From NCBI RefSeq assembly GCF_900099735.1, contig NZ_FNDT01000001.1:635298-699297 (forward strand): a DNA stretch of 64,000 nucleotides. Direction: 5' to 3'. A model generated the notes under the pieces. It was not told where the DNA came from. It was given only the letters and a program-made list of their open reading frames with translations, and made no database searches. Every line of letters begins with the position of its first letter. The first letter of the stretch is position 1. Positions 1 through 8,950 of the stretch are shown piece by piece. This DNA is from Arthrobacter subterraneus. GTDB taxonomy: Bacteria > Actinomycetota > Actinomycetes > Actinomycetales > Micrococcaceae. A program made the translations under genes and the position numbers.

Positions 1-1
1 C

Positions 2-346
2 GCCCTGAGTGACGCGGTGGCCGCACAGCTCAAGACCTTCCTCGACAGGTGTGCGGAACAGACCGTGTTCCAGCCCGCCAATTGTCCCTTCGGGTTCGAG
101 ACGGAGAACCGGGTGGCCGGACCGATCGACTGGTCCATCACGGAGTACCCGGAAGTCCGCATCGAACCGTTCAACGGCGACTGGATCATCTCACCGCTCA
201 CAGGCACCGTTCTCCTGGAGACCCGGCTGCAGGACCTGTTCACGGGAATCATCGAGCCTGTCAGCGTCCCGCAGGAGTTCGGTTTCACCGCCCGCCTCGC
301 CGTGACCGAAGAAGGCATCACGGTCACCCCCGTGGTGGAGTACTAG
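2..346 (+). CDS. C-terminal end of a conserved hypothetical protein (5' truncated by window)
   Basis: The frame is open from the first bases of the window to a TAG at 344-346, so only the last 114 residues are visible and the start lies upstream. The visible part has two cysteines (in the AEQTVFQP and ANCPFGFE stretches) and a beta-rich end, WIISPLTGTVLLETRL and then EFGFTARLAVTEEGITVTPVVEY. No membrane segment is present in this portion. It resembles the soluble C-terminal domains of actinobacterial membrane-anchored hypothetical proteins, but I do not recognise the family. The stop is 2 bp from the convergent stop of the thioredoxin/NHL gene. Function unknown. Confidence 0.6.
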   Translation, partial: ALSDAVAAQLKTFLDRCAEQTVFQPANCPFGFETENRVAGPIDWSITEYPEVRIEPFNGDWIISPLTGTVLLETRLQDLFTGIIEPVSVPQEFGFTARLAVTEEGITVTPVVEY

Positions 347-348
347 GG

Positions 349-2358
349 CTAGTCCAGACCGCGCAGGTCGAGGATCAGTTCGGTCTCCCCGTCCGCGTTG
401 AGGATGACCGGGATCCCCCAGTCCTGCTGGTACAGGTGGCAGGCCGCATGGTCCGGGATCTCTCCGCCCGGTTCGCCGTCGCAGGCCGCCGCGCGCGCGG
501 TGATGTGCAGGACGCCCTCGGGAACCTCGTCGGAGAGCACCAGCCGGCGCTGCAGCCCTACGCCGGTGCCTCCACCGGAGACGAGCAGCGCCTCCGGCGA
601 GGAGGAGATCTTCAGCTGCGTGGGATCGCCCCAGCGGTCGTCCAGCTTCTGCCCCTTCGGCGCACTGAACCTGACGGTGACACCGAACCCGCCGGCTGCG
701 ACGGTGGTCTTGGGCCGCTGCGTCTGCGAGGCGCCCTCATCGACGGCAAGTGCCTCCTTGGGGATGGGCACCCGCACCAGCTGGTGCTTGTTTGCCTCCA
801 CCACGATGAGGAGCGGTTCGCCGCCTGATTCCACCGGCGCCTGGTCCACCAGCACGTCGGACGGCTCGGCAAGCCCGCGGATGAGGGTGGAGACCTGCCG
901 CGTCGCCGGGTCGTACCGACGGACGGCGCCGTTGTAGGTGTCGGCGACGGCGATCGACCCGTCCGGCAGTGCCGTAACTCCCAGCGGGTGCTGGAGGCGT
1001 GCCTGCCCCGCCTCGCCGTCGCGGAACCCGAAGTCGAACAGGCCGGTGCCGATCGCGGACTGCACCTGGGTGCGGCTCCGGCCGTTGACCGTGACGAAGC
1101 TCAGGACCCGCAGCGCGGAGGTCTCCGAATCAGCAACCCAGATGTTCCCATGCGCGTCCTCCGCCAGGCCCGAGGACTGTGCGAACCACGCGGCGGTGGC
1201 GTCGCCGTCGAGCAGCCCTTCCAGTCCGGTGCCGGCAAGGATGTCCACGCCGCCGGTCAGTGGATCGAAGGTGAAGATCTGGTGGGTGCCGGCCATGGCC
1301 ACGACCACCCGCTCCAGCGTGGTGGACCAGATAACGTCCCAGGGTGAGGACAGGGAGATGTTCAATGCGTCGGTGCCCAGGAACGTGTCCTCCAGGCGCG
1401 GTGCTGCGTCCTCCGGGATGTCCTCGGCGTCGCCGCCGAGATCCAGGGAAACCTCCTCCAGCTCGACCGGGCGGGCCTTGACCTGGTTACCGGCGTCGAG
1501 CAGCCGCTGCACACCGTTCCCGGCAACGGTGGTCACTGCCCCGGTCTCCAGGCTGAGGGCGCGCAGGCGGTGGTTGACCGTGTCGGCGAGAACGACGTCG
1601 TATCCCACCCGCCGTGCGATCTGCGCTGGAAGGAGCGTCAGTCCCTGCGGTTCGTTGAACTGGGCTGTGTCAGGACCGCCGTCCGCGAAACCGCGGGTGC
1701 CGGAGCCGATGATACGCCGCACGGTGGTGAGATCGGCTTCCAGCTCCACCAGCCGGTGGTGGCCGGTGTCGCCCACGAGGAAGGTATTGCTGGCGGGCAG
1801 TGCAAGCACCTTGCCTGGGAAGCGGAGGTCCCCGGCGGTGGGCTCTGCGGGTACGTAGGGGCCGTCCCCCCGGTGCAGCGTGCCCTTCGCCTCGTGCTCC
1901 GCTACGAGTTCCTCGACGAGGGACTCCAGTCCGGCGGCGTGGCCCTCACCGGAGAGGTGCGCAACGATGTAGCCCTCGGGGTCGATCACCACGAGGGTGG
2001 GCCAGGCGCGGGCCGTGTACGCCTGCCAGGTATCCAGCTCCGGGTCATCGAGCACCGGGTGGTGGATTTCATAGCGTTCCACGGCCGCCGCAAGGGCCAC
2101 GGGATCGGCCTCATGCTCGAACTTGGGTGAGTGGACGCCGACCGTCACGAAGACATCCGAGTACTTCTCCTCAAGCGGCCGGAGCTCGTCGAGCACGTGG
2201 AGGCAGTTGATGCAGCAGAACGTCCAGAAGTCGAGCAGGACGATCTTCCCGCGGAGATCCTCAAGGGTCAGCTGCCGCCCTCCCGTGTTGAGCCAGTTCC
2301 GTCCAACGAGTTCGGAGGCGCGGACGCGGTAGCCGACGCGGAGCGAGGTTTCGGTCAT
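349..2358 (-). CDS. Thioredoxin-like / NHL-repeat protein (NHLRC2-like)
   Basis: The 669-residue protein begins with a thioredoxin-like (TlpA/AhpC-TSA type) domain, roughly residues 20-150, carrying a WTFCCINC active site (C49-I-N-C52) and the cis-Pro region ARAWPTLVV. The remainder, about residues 175-560, is an NHL-type beta-propeller with repeated motifs such as FNEPQGLTLL, LSSPWDVIW and LQHPLGVTALPDGSIAVADTYN. This two-domain order is that of NHLRC2-like proteins, whose bacterial role is unknown; a thiol-disulfide function is inferred from the CXXC. No signal peptide is visible, so it is probably cytoplasmic. Its ATG overlaps the TGA of the upstream CopD-CtaG gene by 4 bp, implying translational coupling. 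Confidence 0.9.
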   Translation of the reverse strand: MTETSLRVGYRVRASELVGRNWLNTGGRQLTLEDLRGKIVLLDFWTFCCINCLHVLDELRPLEEKYSDVFVTVGVHSPKFEHEADPVALAAAVERYEIHHPVLDDPELDTWQAYTARAWPTLVVIDPEGYIVAHLSGEGHAAGLESLVEELVAEHEAKGTLHRGDGPYVPAEPTAGDLRFPGKVLALPASNTFLVGDTGHHRLVELEADLTTVRRIIGSGTRGFADGGPDTAQFNEPQGLTLLPAQIARRVGYDVVLADTVNHRLRALSLETGAVTTVAGNGVQRLLDAGNQVKARPVELEEVSLDLGGDAEDIPEDAAPRLEDTFLGTDALNISLSSPWDVIWSTTLERVVVAMAGTHQIFTFDPLTGGVDILAGTGLEGLLDGDATAAWFAQSSGLAEDAHGNIWVADSETSALRVLSFVTVNGRSRTQVQSAIGTGLFDFGFRDGEAGQARLQHPLGVTALPDGSIAVADTYNGAVRRYDPATRQVSTLIRGLAEPSDVLVDQAPVESGGEPLLIVVEANKHQLVRVPIPKEALAVDEGASQTQRPKTTVAAGGFGVTVRFSAPKGQKLDDRWGDPTQLKISSSPEALLVSGGGTGVGLQRRLVLSDEVPEGVLHITARAAACDGEPGGEIPDHAACHLYQQDWGIPVILNADGETELILDLRGLD

Positions 2359-4499
2359 TCAGGATCTCCTGGTGGGGTTGGGCGCTGTCCTTGGCGAGTG
2401 CCATGCGGGGGGTGCCCGGCGGAGGACCGGGTGCGGTCCCGTTCCGCGAGCGAGGCGAACATGTTGTTATAAGCCGAAAGTTCGGCGTCGTTATTCCGTT
2501 CCGCCGCGCGGTCCTTGCGGCGGGTCTCCCTGGCATCGCTGCGGGACCACATGACCGCGACGCCGATGGCGAGCAGGAGCGTGGGTATCTCACCGATCCC
2601 CCAGGTGACCGCACCGCCGATCTGCTGGTCGGCGAGGGCCGACGGGCCCCAGTCCCGGCCCATGTTGCCGAACCAGGAGGCCTGCAGCAGGGAGGTTCCT
2701 CCGGTCAGTGCCACACCGAAGAACGCATGGAAGGCCATGGTGGCGAAGAGGAGCAGCAGCCGCAGCGGGTAGGGTGCACGCCGCGGGATGGGGTCGGTGC
2801 CGATCATGGTCAGCACAAAGATGTAACCGGTGAGCAGGAAGTGCAGGTTCATGAGCTCATGCCCCACGTGCTCACGCAGGGCGAACCCGAACAGCGGCGA
2901 GTAGTAGAAGATCACGATCGACCCCGCGAAGTTCGCCGCAGCGAACAGCGGGTGGGTGACCAGGGCGGAGAACTTCGAATGGACGATCACCAGGATCCAC
3001 TCGCGGATACCCCTGCTGCCGTCCCGGCGCGGGGTCAGCGCCTTCAATGCCAGTGTGACCGGCGCCCCGATGACCAGGAACAGCGGGACCACCATGGTCA
3101 GCGCCATATGGTCGATCATGTGTGCGCTGAACAGCACCATGCCGTAGACGGCGGGGGCCCCGGAGGTGAAGTATGTCAGCGCGGTCAGTCCGGTCAGCCA
3201 GGAGATCAGCCGGAGAACCGACCAGGAATCACCGCGCCGGTGCAGCTTGGCCATGCCGAGGATGTACGCGGCAGCGACCGTGACGGCGAAGGCGATCCAC
3301 AGCCAGTCCGGGCGCCATTCCGTCAGCCAGCGCATCGGCGTCGGCTCCGGAGGCAGTTCATAGCCGGTAAGGATGCGTGCCGGACTCGCGTCGGGCTGCA
3401 GTTCCTCCAGGCGCGGCGGCGCGGTCCGGGCCAGCGCGACGGCCACCCCGGAGACGGCCCCCATGATGGCGAGTTCGACGGCGATGAGCTGCCAGAGCAC
3501 CCGGCGGGCGGACAGGTTGGTTTCCAGTTGAGGGATGACCCACTGGCGGTGCATGAGGCCGATTCCGCCGAGGAAGATTGTGGCGATCGCCTTGAAGGTC
3601 ACCAGCAGGCCCCACTCGGAACTGAGCTGGGAGAGGCTGCCGATGCGCAGGCTGGCGTTGACGATGCCGGACAGGAACACGAGGGCGAAGGCAAACCCGG
3701 CGAGGGCGGAGAAACGCTTCAGGACCGCCGCAGTCTGGGTTCCGAGTTTTCCGCCGATCACGGCCAGGACAATGATCCCGCCGACCCAGAGGCAGACGCC
3801 CACCAGGTGCAGCAGGATGGAGTTCACGGCGGCGTTGTGGTCATCGCCGCTTGCCGAGTGGCCGATCAGGGCCATCGGCAGCAGACCGCCGAGTGAGAGC
3901 ACCAGCGTGAGGGCAAGCCAGAGGCTCGAGCGGGCGCCGAACGTCATGGTTGCGGCGACAGCGGCAATCATGGTGGTGGCCAGCCAGGCCCTGCCGGTGT
4001 CGAAGTCCGTCAGGTAGGACGCCAGGCCCTGGGTGTAGACGGGGTCGCCGCTGAGCGGCAGGCCTGCGGCGTCCGAGTAGGTGAGCACCATGACGGCAAG
4101 GGCGGAAAGCGTCCAGGCTACCGCCGCCCAGGACGCCAGCGACATCACCCGGGAAAAGGCAGGCGTTTCCTCCGGATCTTCTCCCGCCGCACGTCCTGTG
4201 CCGGTTCCGGACCGGACGCGGCGGGGCAGGATCACCACCGCGAAAACGAGGGAGCCGACGACGGCGGCCACCGAGAGGTTGTGTGCGGCTTTGGCCACGG
4301 GCAGGCCCCAGCGGGTGAGGACGCCCGGGTCGCTCAGCTGGCGGGGAGCCGCTGCCCCGGAGAAGGCCAGTGCGAGAACCACTGCTGCGAGGACGGCAGC
4401 CCCCGCGGCGATCAGCCAGCCGGGTCCGATCCCGGTTCCCCCGGCGGCGCCGGCGCGCCCGGACTTCGACTGGTTGGTTGTTGTGGCCACGCCTTCCAT
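2355..4499 (-). CDS. CopD-CtaG fusion membrane protein (copper resistance / cytochrome oxidase assembly)
   Basis: The 714-residue polytopic membrane protein joins a CopD-like half (about residues 60-360, with H214, H221 and H231 in or next to predicted helices) to a CAA3-type CtaG half (about 395-680, with the typical H460-MID-H464 motif and LFLVIGAPVTLAL). In actinobacteria such fusions are annotated as cytochrome c oxidase assembly/copper transport proteins, so a role in copper delivery to the oxidase CuB site is inferred. The C-terminal tail (about 660-714) is charged and cytoplasmic. The ATG at 4499 was used; a GTG three codons later is an alternative. It forms an operon with the thioredoxin/NHL gene, which suggests a shared redox/metal maturation task. 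Confidence 0.88.
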   Translation of the reverse strand: MEGVATTTNQSKSGRAGAAGGTGIGPGWLIAAGAAVLAAVVLALAFSGAAAPRQLSDPGVLTRWGLPVAKAAHNLSVAAVVGSLVFAVVILPRRVRSGTGTGRAAGEDPEETPAFSRVMSLASWAAVAWTLSALAVMVLTYSDAAGLPLSGDPVYTQGLASYLTDFDTGRAWLATTMIAAVAATMTFGARSSLWLALTLVLSLGGLLPMALIGHSASGDDHNAAVNSILLHLVGVCLWVGGIIVLAVIGGKLGTQTAAVLKRFSALAGFAFALVFLSGIVNASLRIGSLSQLSSEWGLLVTFKAIATIFLGGIGLMHRQWVIPQLETNLSARRVLWQLIAVELAIMGAVSGVAVALARTAPPRLEELQPDASPARILTGYELPPEPTPMRWLTEWRPDWLWIAFAVTVAAAYILGMAKLHRRGDSWSVLRLISWLTGLTALTYFTSGAPAVYGMVLFSAHMIDHMALTMVVPLFLVIGAPVTLALKALTPRRDGSRGIREWILVIVHSKFSALVTHPLFAAANFAGSIVIFYYSPLFGFALREHVGHELMNLHFLLTGYIFVLTMIGTDPIPRRAPYPLRLLLLFATMAFHAFFGVALTGGTSLLQASWFGNMGRDWGPSALADQQIGGAVTWGIGEIPTLLLAIGVAVMWSRSDARETRRKDRAAERNNDAELSAYNNMFASLAERDRTRSSAGHPPHGTRQGQRPTPPGDPE

Positions 4500-4591
4500 T
4501 GTCTACCCGCAGTAGAACAACGGCCAACTAACGTAACGTGCCGCACTGGTGAGAGCGGGCCGGACGCTGAAAGGAACGGGTGTTAAACGAA

Positions 4592-4625
4592 GCAGGGACT
4601 GCCACCGCGTGGTGGCAGTCCCTGC
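4592..4625 (-). terminator. Intrinsic terminator of the HU gene
   Basis: A perfect 15-bp inverted repeat (GCAGGGACTGCCACC, loop gcgt, GGTGGCAGTCCCTGC) begins 11 nt after the HU stop codon. On the minus strand it is followed by TTCGTTTAAC, a T-containing tail. Confidence 0.8.
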
Positions 4626-4635
4626 GTCAGCTGAG

Positions 4636-4926
4636 CTACTTGACGGCAGCCTTGAGCTTGGAGCCGGCGGTCAGCTTGACGCTGCTGCCTGCTGCAATCT
4701 CGATGGTCTCGCCGGTCTGCGGGTTGCGGCCGGTGCGCGCTGCACGCTCCGTGCGCTCAACTGCGAGCCAGCCCGGGATGGTCACCTTGACGTCGTCCTT
4801 GGCAGAGGAAGCGAGAACGTCGAACAGGGCGTCCAGCACGCTGTTCACGGCAGTCTGGCTGGTGTCAGCCTTTGCTGCTACCTCGGCCACCAGTTCGCTG
4901 CGGTTCTTGGTCTCTTTCTTAGCCAA
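4636..4926 (-). CDS. hup: HU-family DNA-binding protein
   Basis: The 96-residue protein is a full-length HU: an N-terminal helical dimerisation part (residues 1-45) and the beta-arm DNA-binding signature with RNPQTGE at 68-74. Dimers bend and compact DNA in the nucleoid. It is the short form, ending right after the HU fold (KLKAAVK), and lacks the long Lys/Ala-rich tail of mycobacterial HupB. An AGGAGGA ribosome-binding site precedes the ATG. It is monocistronic, with its own terminator. The upstream 190 bp holds G-rich hairpins (for example GGGGTTcggggACCCC near 5072) and no recognised operator. Confidence 0.95.
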   Translation of the reverse strand: MAKKETKNRSELVAEVAAKADTSQTAVNSVLDALFDVLASSAKDDVKVTIPGWLAVERTERAARTGRNPQTGETIEIAAGSSVKLTAGSKLKAAVK

Positions 4927-5114
4927 TGTATGTCCTCCTGGACTTGTGCGGATTATTCAGAACTTCACCGTGCCGGCAAAGCTTCTGGAGGAAAACCTAC
5001 CAGCTTCAACAGGGATGTCCCGTAGATTCGGGCATTATTGCCCGGATTTCCGGGGAATTCAGGGCTTTTTCGGGGTTCGGGGACCCCAAAAACCCCGCGG
5101 GACGGCGTTAAACG

Positions 5115-5150
5115 CAACAGGACGGCGGCCGTATGGCCACCGTCCTGTTG
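5115..5150 (-). terminator. Intrinsic terminator of rpmB-rpmG-rpsN
   Basis: An inverted repeat with 11-bp arms, CAACAGGACGG and CCGTCCTGTTG, plus an inner GGCC pair lies 24 nt after the rpsN stop. On the minus strand CGTTTAACGCC follows. Confidence 0.75.
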
Positions 5151-5173
5151 TCAGTTTCAGCCAGCTGCCGGGT

Positions 5174-5479
5174 CTACCAGCTTGACTTGGTTACGCCGGG
5201 CAGTTCGCCGCGGTGCGCCATGTCGCGGAAGCGGACACGCGAGATGCCGAACTTCTGGAGGGTGCCGCGGGGGCGCCCGTCGATCTGGTCGCGGTTGCGC
5301 AGGCGGACCGGCGACGCGTTGCGGGGCAGCTTCTGGAGGCCGAGGCGTGCAGCCTCGCGTGCCTCGTCGGTTGCGTTTTCATCAACCAGCGTCTTCTTGA
5401 GCTCGAGGCGCTTGGCCGCGTAGCGCTCAACAATGACCTTGCGCTGCTCGTTGCGAGCAATCTTTGACTTCTTAGCCAT
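5174..5479 (-). CDS. rpsN: 30S ribosomal protein S14, zinc-independent form
   Basis: The 101-residue protein has the S14 core ([13 protein letters not shown] at the start, [17 protein letters not shown] and the [19 protein letters not shown] end). It is the long form without any cysteine, as opposed to the 61-residue zinc-ribbon form, so it binds no zinc. It is last in the operon rpmB-rpmG-rpsN. In actinobacteria this gene trio commonly encodes zinc-free replacements for zinc-binding ribosomal proteins and is under Zur control; here I could not find a clear Zur palindrome, so regulation is inference. Confidence 0.95.
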   Translation of the reverse strand: MAKKSKIARNEQRKVIVERYAAKRLELKKTLVDENATDEAREAARLGLQKLPRNASPVRLRNRDQIDGRPRGTLQKFGISRVRFRDMAHRGELPGVTKSSW

Positions 5480-5483
5480 GTGT

Positions 5484-5651
5484 TTAGCGCTCCTCTCGGA
5501 ATTCGACGTGCTTGCGGATCTTGGGGTCGTACTTCATCAGAACCATACGGTCCGGGTCATTACGGCGGTTCTTGCGGGTCACGTAGGTGTACCCGGTGCC
5601 TGCCGTGGACTTCAGCTTGATGATCGGACGTACGTCTTTGTCCTTTGCCAT
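5484..5651 (-). CDS. rpmG: 50S ribosomal protein L33, zinc-independent form
   Basis: This 55-residue protein starts [20 protein letters not shown] and ends [10 protein letters not shown], matching L33 over its length. It contains no cysteine, so it is the zinc-free type. Its ATG at 5651 overlaps the last base of the rpmB stop (TAATG arrangement), and the rpsN start follows 4 bp after its TAA, so the three are one transcription unit. Confidence 0.95.
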   Translation of the reverse strand: MAKDKDVRPIIKLKSTAGTGYTYVTRKNRRNDPDRMVLMKYDPKIRKHVEFREER

Positions 5652-5887
5652 TAGAGCTTCACTCCCCGCGCCTGGATTTCAGCGACGACGGCGTCAATAC
5701 CGCGCACGTCGATGGTCTTGATGCCGCGGGCGGAAACCTGCAGCGTTACGTTACGGCGCAGGGACGGAACCCAGTAGCGCTTCTTCTGAATGTTCGGGTC
5801 GAACCTGCGCTTGGTGCGGCGGTGCGAGTGCGAAATACTGTGCCCGAAGCCCGGCTCGGCCCCAGTCACTTGGCAGTGAGCTGCCAT
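5651..5887 (-). CDS. rpmB: 50S ribosomal protein L28, zinc-independent form
   Basis: The 78-residue protein shows the L28 pattern: [20 protein letters not shown], then [19 protein letters not shown], then [14 protein letters not shown]. It has one cysteine only and lacks the paired CXXC motifs of the zinc-binding L28 form. The length matches zinc-free L28. It is the first gene of the operon. The 265 bp upstream (5888-6152) hold its promoter, with an AGGATCATC leader just before the ATG; no other gene or clear operator is seen there. Confidence 0.95.
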   Translation of the reverse strand: MAAHCQVTGAEPGFGHSISHSHRRTKRRFDPNIQKKRYWVPSLRRNVTLQVSARGIKTIDVRGIDAVVAEIQARGVKL

Positions 5888-6152
5888 GATGATCCTCCAA
5901 AGATTGAATAAAACAGGTAACAGACAGTGCTACCTGCCATGGAATGCTTCAGCGGCGTCACCGTCCTGACGGCTACAACGGCCATCTGCGGTGTTCGCGA
6001 TGTGAGCGCAACCTGAGCCCCTAACTACCGGCCCTCGGGCGAGATAAACTCCCGAAAACCGGAGCAATTGCGCACGCTCCGCCAACTGATGCCTTTCCAT
6101 TCTAGGAGGGAGGCGGCTTTAAGACCAATCGCGGCCGGTCTCAGCCGCCGCC

Positions 6153-7280
6153 TCACCCGCTTGGGTGCGTGGCCTTACCGTTGGCGTCGACAACCGTCAC
6201 GCTGCCGGCCTCACCGATCGCCGCGCCGGGATCCAGCTGCGCGTCGGCGTCGACAATCACCGAGCGCAGCACCGCACCGGCCGGGATGCGGGCCCGGTCC
6301 AGCACCACTGAATGTTCGACGACGGCCCCCTCCTCCACGACCACGTCCGGTCCGATCACGCTGTTGGTGACGGCGCCCGCGATGCGTGCGCCCGGCGAGA
6401 GCAGGCTGCTCGCCACCCTTGCGGAGTCAGCAACAAAGGCAGGCAGGCGGCGCGGGCTGGCGCTGAGAATCGGCCAGGCCGGATCGTCGAAGGCCAGACC
6501 GGCACCCGACAGCAGGTCCATGTGTGCGCGGTGGTAGTTCTCGGGGGTGCCGAGGTCCAGCCAGTAGGAGTCCAGCCGGTGGTCAGCGACCGTCCCGTTC
6601 TCCACGAGGTGCGGAATGAGCTGGTCGCCGTAGTCCTGCAGCTCGCCGTCGCGCTCGTGCAGATACGCGAGCGTGTCCAGCAGCACGTCTGTCGAATACA
6701 GGAAGATCTCCGCCGCCACCACGCTGCTGCGCGGGTCCTCGGGCTTGTACTGGAAGCCTGTAACCAGGCCGCGCTCGGACTCGACTACGCCATGCTGGGA
6801 GGCATCGCCGTCGTACTCCACCGTCACCATGGTCAGTGCCGCCCCTGCTTTCCGGTGGGTGCTGACCACATCCCGGTAGTCCAGGCGGTACAGATGATCG
6901 GCACTGAGCACCAGCACCAGCTCGGGGTCGAATTCGCGGATGAATTCCGCCTGCCGGTACAGACCATCGGCGTTTCCGGCGGCAAATCCTGCACCGTGCT
7001 CCCCCTGGAAGGGCGGCAGGACCCGCAGACCGCCGTTGGTGCGGTCGAGGTCCCAGGGCCGGCCGTTCGCCAGGTGGTCGTTGATCGATTTCGGCTGGTA
7101 CTGCTCCACCACCCAGACGTCCGAAATATGGCTGTGGTGCAGGTTGGACAGCGGAATGTCGATGAGCCGGTACGTTCCGCCCACCGGCACCACCGGCTTG
7201 GCCTTGCTGTCCGTGAGCGCCCCGAGCCGCCCGCCGGTGCCGCCGGCCAGGATCACCGCCAGAATGGACGGTTCGGTCAC
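6153..7280 (-). CDS. GlgC-like sugar-1-phosphate nucleotidyltransferase
   Basis: The 375-residue protein has the nucleotidyltransferase signature LAGGTGGRLG at 11-20, with K28 in SKAKPVVPVGG, and then YRLIDIPLSN. This exactly follows the ADP-glucose pyrophosphorylase pattern. The C-terminal quarter (AGAVTNSVIGPDVVVEEG and following) is a left-handed beta-helix. It probably makes a nucleotide sugar such as ADP-glucose from a sugar 1-phosphate. It is shorter than the canonical roughly 410-residue GlgC and may be a paralogue with another substrate. Its GTG start overlaps the stop of the MarR gene by 4 bp, so the two are co-translated. Confidence 0.82.
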   Translation of the reverse strand: MTEPSILAVILAGGTGGRLGALTDSKAKPVVPVGGTYRLIDIPLSNLHHSHISDVWVVEQYQPKSINDHLANGRPWDLDRTNGGLRVLPPFQGEHGAGFAAGNADGLYRQAEFIREFDPELVLVLSADHLYRLDYRDVVSTHRKAGAALTMVTVEYDGDASQHGVVESERGLVTGFQYKPEDPRSSVVAAEIFLYSTDVLLDTLAYLHERDGELQDYGDQLIPHLVENGTVADHRLDSYWLDLGTPENYHRAHMDLLSGAGLAFDDPAWPILSASPRRLPAFVADSARVASSLLSPGARIAGAVTNSVIGPDVVVEEGAVVEHSVVLDRARIPAGAVLRSVIVDADAQLDPGAAIGEAGSVTVVDANGKATHPSG

Positions 7281-7783
7281 GCCGACGCCACCGGCTGGGA
7301 CTGCTTCAGGATCCAGTGCGTTTCATCGAGCCGGGCGAGGATTTTCTTGCCCACCCTTTCCAGGTCGGCAACATCCCGCTCATCGAGCCCGTCGAAAACC
7401 AGCCGACGGACATGTTCCACGTGTTCCACCGCCAGATCCTGCAGGTTGTCCAGGCCCTCCACCGTGATGGACGCCGTGGTGACGCGAAGGTCGCGGGTGC
7501 TCTGGCTCCGCTGTACCCAACCGCGGGACTCAAGTTTGGTGACCACATGGCTGAGCCTGGACAGTGAAGCATTGGAGCGGCCGGCCAGCTCGCTCATGGG
7601 GAGGGTGCGGTCATCAGCCTCGGAGAGCATCGCGAGCACGTGGTAGTCGAACAGGGTGATCCTGGCCCGCCGGTTGAGCTCGGCGTCGAGGGCGCCCGGG
7701 AGCATCGTTGCCACCGCGTAGAGAGCCAGCCACGCTTGCCTCTGAGCAGGATTCAGCCATCGCGTGCCAGTCATGCGAATCAT
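7277..7783 (-). CDS. MarR-family transcriptional regulator
   Basis: The 168-residue protein has a winged helix of MarR type: LPMSELAGRSNASLSRLSHVV is the HTH, followed by the wing with KLESRGWVQR and DLRVTTASIT. MarR proteins are dimeric, ligand-responsive DNA binders. There are two ATG candidates, at 7783 and 7774, and neither has a clear Shine-Dalgarno sequence. Co-translation with the GlgC-like gene suggests a shared transcript, but the regulated genes are unknown. Confidence 0.88.
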   Translation of the reverse strand: MIRMTGTRWLNPAQRQAWLALYAVATMLPGALDAELNRRARITLFDYHVLAMLSEADDRTLPMSELAGRSNASLSRLSHVVTKLESRGWVQRSQSTRDLRVTTASITVEGLDNLQDLAVEHVEHVRRLVFDGLDERDVADLERVGKKILARLDETHWILKQSQPVASA

Positions 7784-7802
7784 TCTTGCAGAACCGCGGC
7801 CG

Positions 7803-8597
7803 TCACGGGGATGTTGCCTGCCGCGTCCACACCGGATGTGTCAGCTCGGGATACTTCACCGGCAGTGCGTCTCCGGAGGACTGCCCGCGCAGCCGCCTGC
7901 CCACCCATGGTCCGAGGTACTCGCGGGCCCAGAGGGCATCCTTGCGCAGCTGCGTCAGCCGGGAAAGTGCCGGGCGGGCCTCAAGTTCCGGCACCTCGAT
8001 GCTGTGCGCCGACTTCAGGACTTCCAGCACCTTCACCGCCATGAGCGTGTGTCCGGAAGCTGCCATGTGCATGCGGTCCACGTCCCAGTAACCCCAGTTC
8101 TGGAATTCGCGCATCCGCCAGTAGTCGACCAGCTCGGCGTCGTGGCGGTCCACGATTTCGCGGACCAGCTCGTTGTAGATAGCGGTACGCCCGCGGGTCT
8201 TGCCGAAGACTGCCGACTTCACCGAATCGAATCCGGTGAACAGCACCACGGCGGCACCGCCGGCGCGCAGGCGGGCGATTCCGGCGTCGTACTCCGCCAG
8301 CAGTTCATCAAGATCAATGGAGGGACGCAGGATGTCATTCGCCCCTGCATAGATGGTGACAAGGGTCGGCTGGAGCGCGAGCGCCGCGTCCACCTGCTCA
8401 CCCAGGATCTGCCGCATCTTGCGGCCGCGGATGGCAAGGTTCGCATAGCCCCAGGAAGGATCGGCGAGAACCAGCTGCTCCGCGACGCGGTCAGCCCAGC
8501 CGCGGACACCGTTGGGGCTGCGCTGGTCCCAGTCACCTACGCCCTCGGTAAAGGAGTCGCCGAGGGCGACATAACGATGGGTGTACCGGCTGCTCAA
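7803..8597 (-). CDS. SGNH/GDSL-family hydrolase
   Basis: The 264-residue protein has all four SGNH blocks: YVALGDSFTEG with catalytic S15, the NLAIRGR block, the YAGANDI block, and DRMHMAASGH near residue 200 supplying D and H. Such enzymes are esterases/lipases or deacetylases acting on varied esters; the substrate here is unknown. No signal peptide is evident. The start is TTG at 8597, overlapping the TGA of the upstream small ORF by 4 bp, with GAGGAGGAG as the ribosome-binding site. Confidence 0.88.
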   Translation of the reverse strand: MSSRYTHRYVALGDSFTEGVGDWDQRSPNGVRGWADRVAEQLVLADPSWGYANLAIRGRKMRQILGEQVDAALALQPTLVTIYAGANDILRPSIDLDELLAEYDAGIARLRAGGAAVVLFTGFDSVKSAVFGKTRGRTAIYNELVREIVDRHDAELVDYWRMREFQNWGYWDVDRMHMAASGHTLMAVKVLEVLKSAHSIEVPELEARPALSRLTQLRKDALWAREYLGPWVGRRLRGQSSGDALPVKYPELTHPVWTRQATSP

Positions 8598-8836
8598 TCC
8601 GCCTGCTCCTCCTCGGAGGTTTCCGGGGGCGTGCCGCCGCGCTGGTGCTCCGCATCATATTCATGCTGCGTGTGATGTTCGGTTTCCGTGTAGGTGCCGT
8701 TGAAGCCGGTGGCATTTCCGGTGGGACGTACGCCGGACGGGTCAGGGAACGTCGGCGATCCGCCGAACGGGTTGCCCTCGCTCGGGTCCTTCGTTTCGCC
8801 GCGCCCCTCCGGTGCGTTGGGCTGGTCCTCGGTCAT
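8594..8836 (-). CDS. Small Pro/Gly/His-rich hypothetical protein
   Basis: This is an 80-residue, strongly hydrophilic and acidic protein (MTEDQPNAPEGRGETKDPSE at the start, a TETEHHTQHEYDAEHQ stretch in the second half). It contains NPFGGSPTFPDPSGVRPTGN, has no membrane segment and is probably disordered. The start at 8836 is preferred over an upstream ATG because CAAGGAGGAGCC sits immediately before it. It is translationally coupled to the SGNH hydrolase. Function not recognised. Confidence 0.7.
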   Translation of the reverse strand: MTEDQPNAPEGRGETKDPSEGNPFGGSPTFPDPSGVRPTGNATGFNGTYTETEHHTQHEYDAEHQRGGTPPETSEEEQAD

Positions 8837-8950
8837 GGCTCCTCCTTGTGGTTCGACCACCCAGCATAGTTGCGGTGCAATTCCTGCGCACGCCCCACGG
8901 GACCCAGACGCTAAGCTCGATGACGAACCGCTCTCGTCAGGAGTACACAC

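Noticed and set aside
5888..6152. Zur box upstream of rpmB
   Set aside because: No palindrome close to the known actinobacterial Zur consensus could be seen, so none is annotated.
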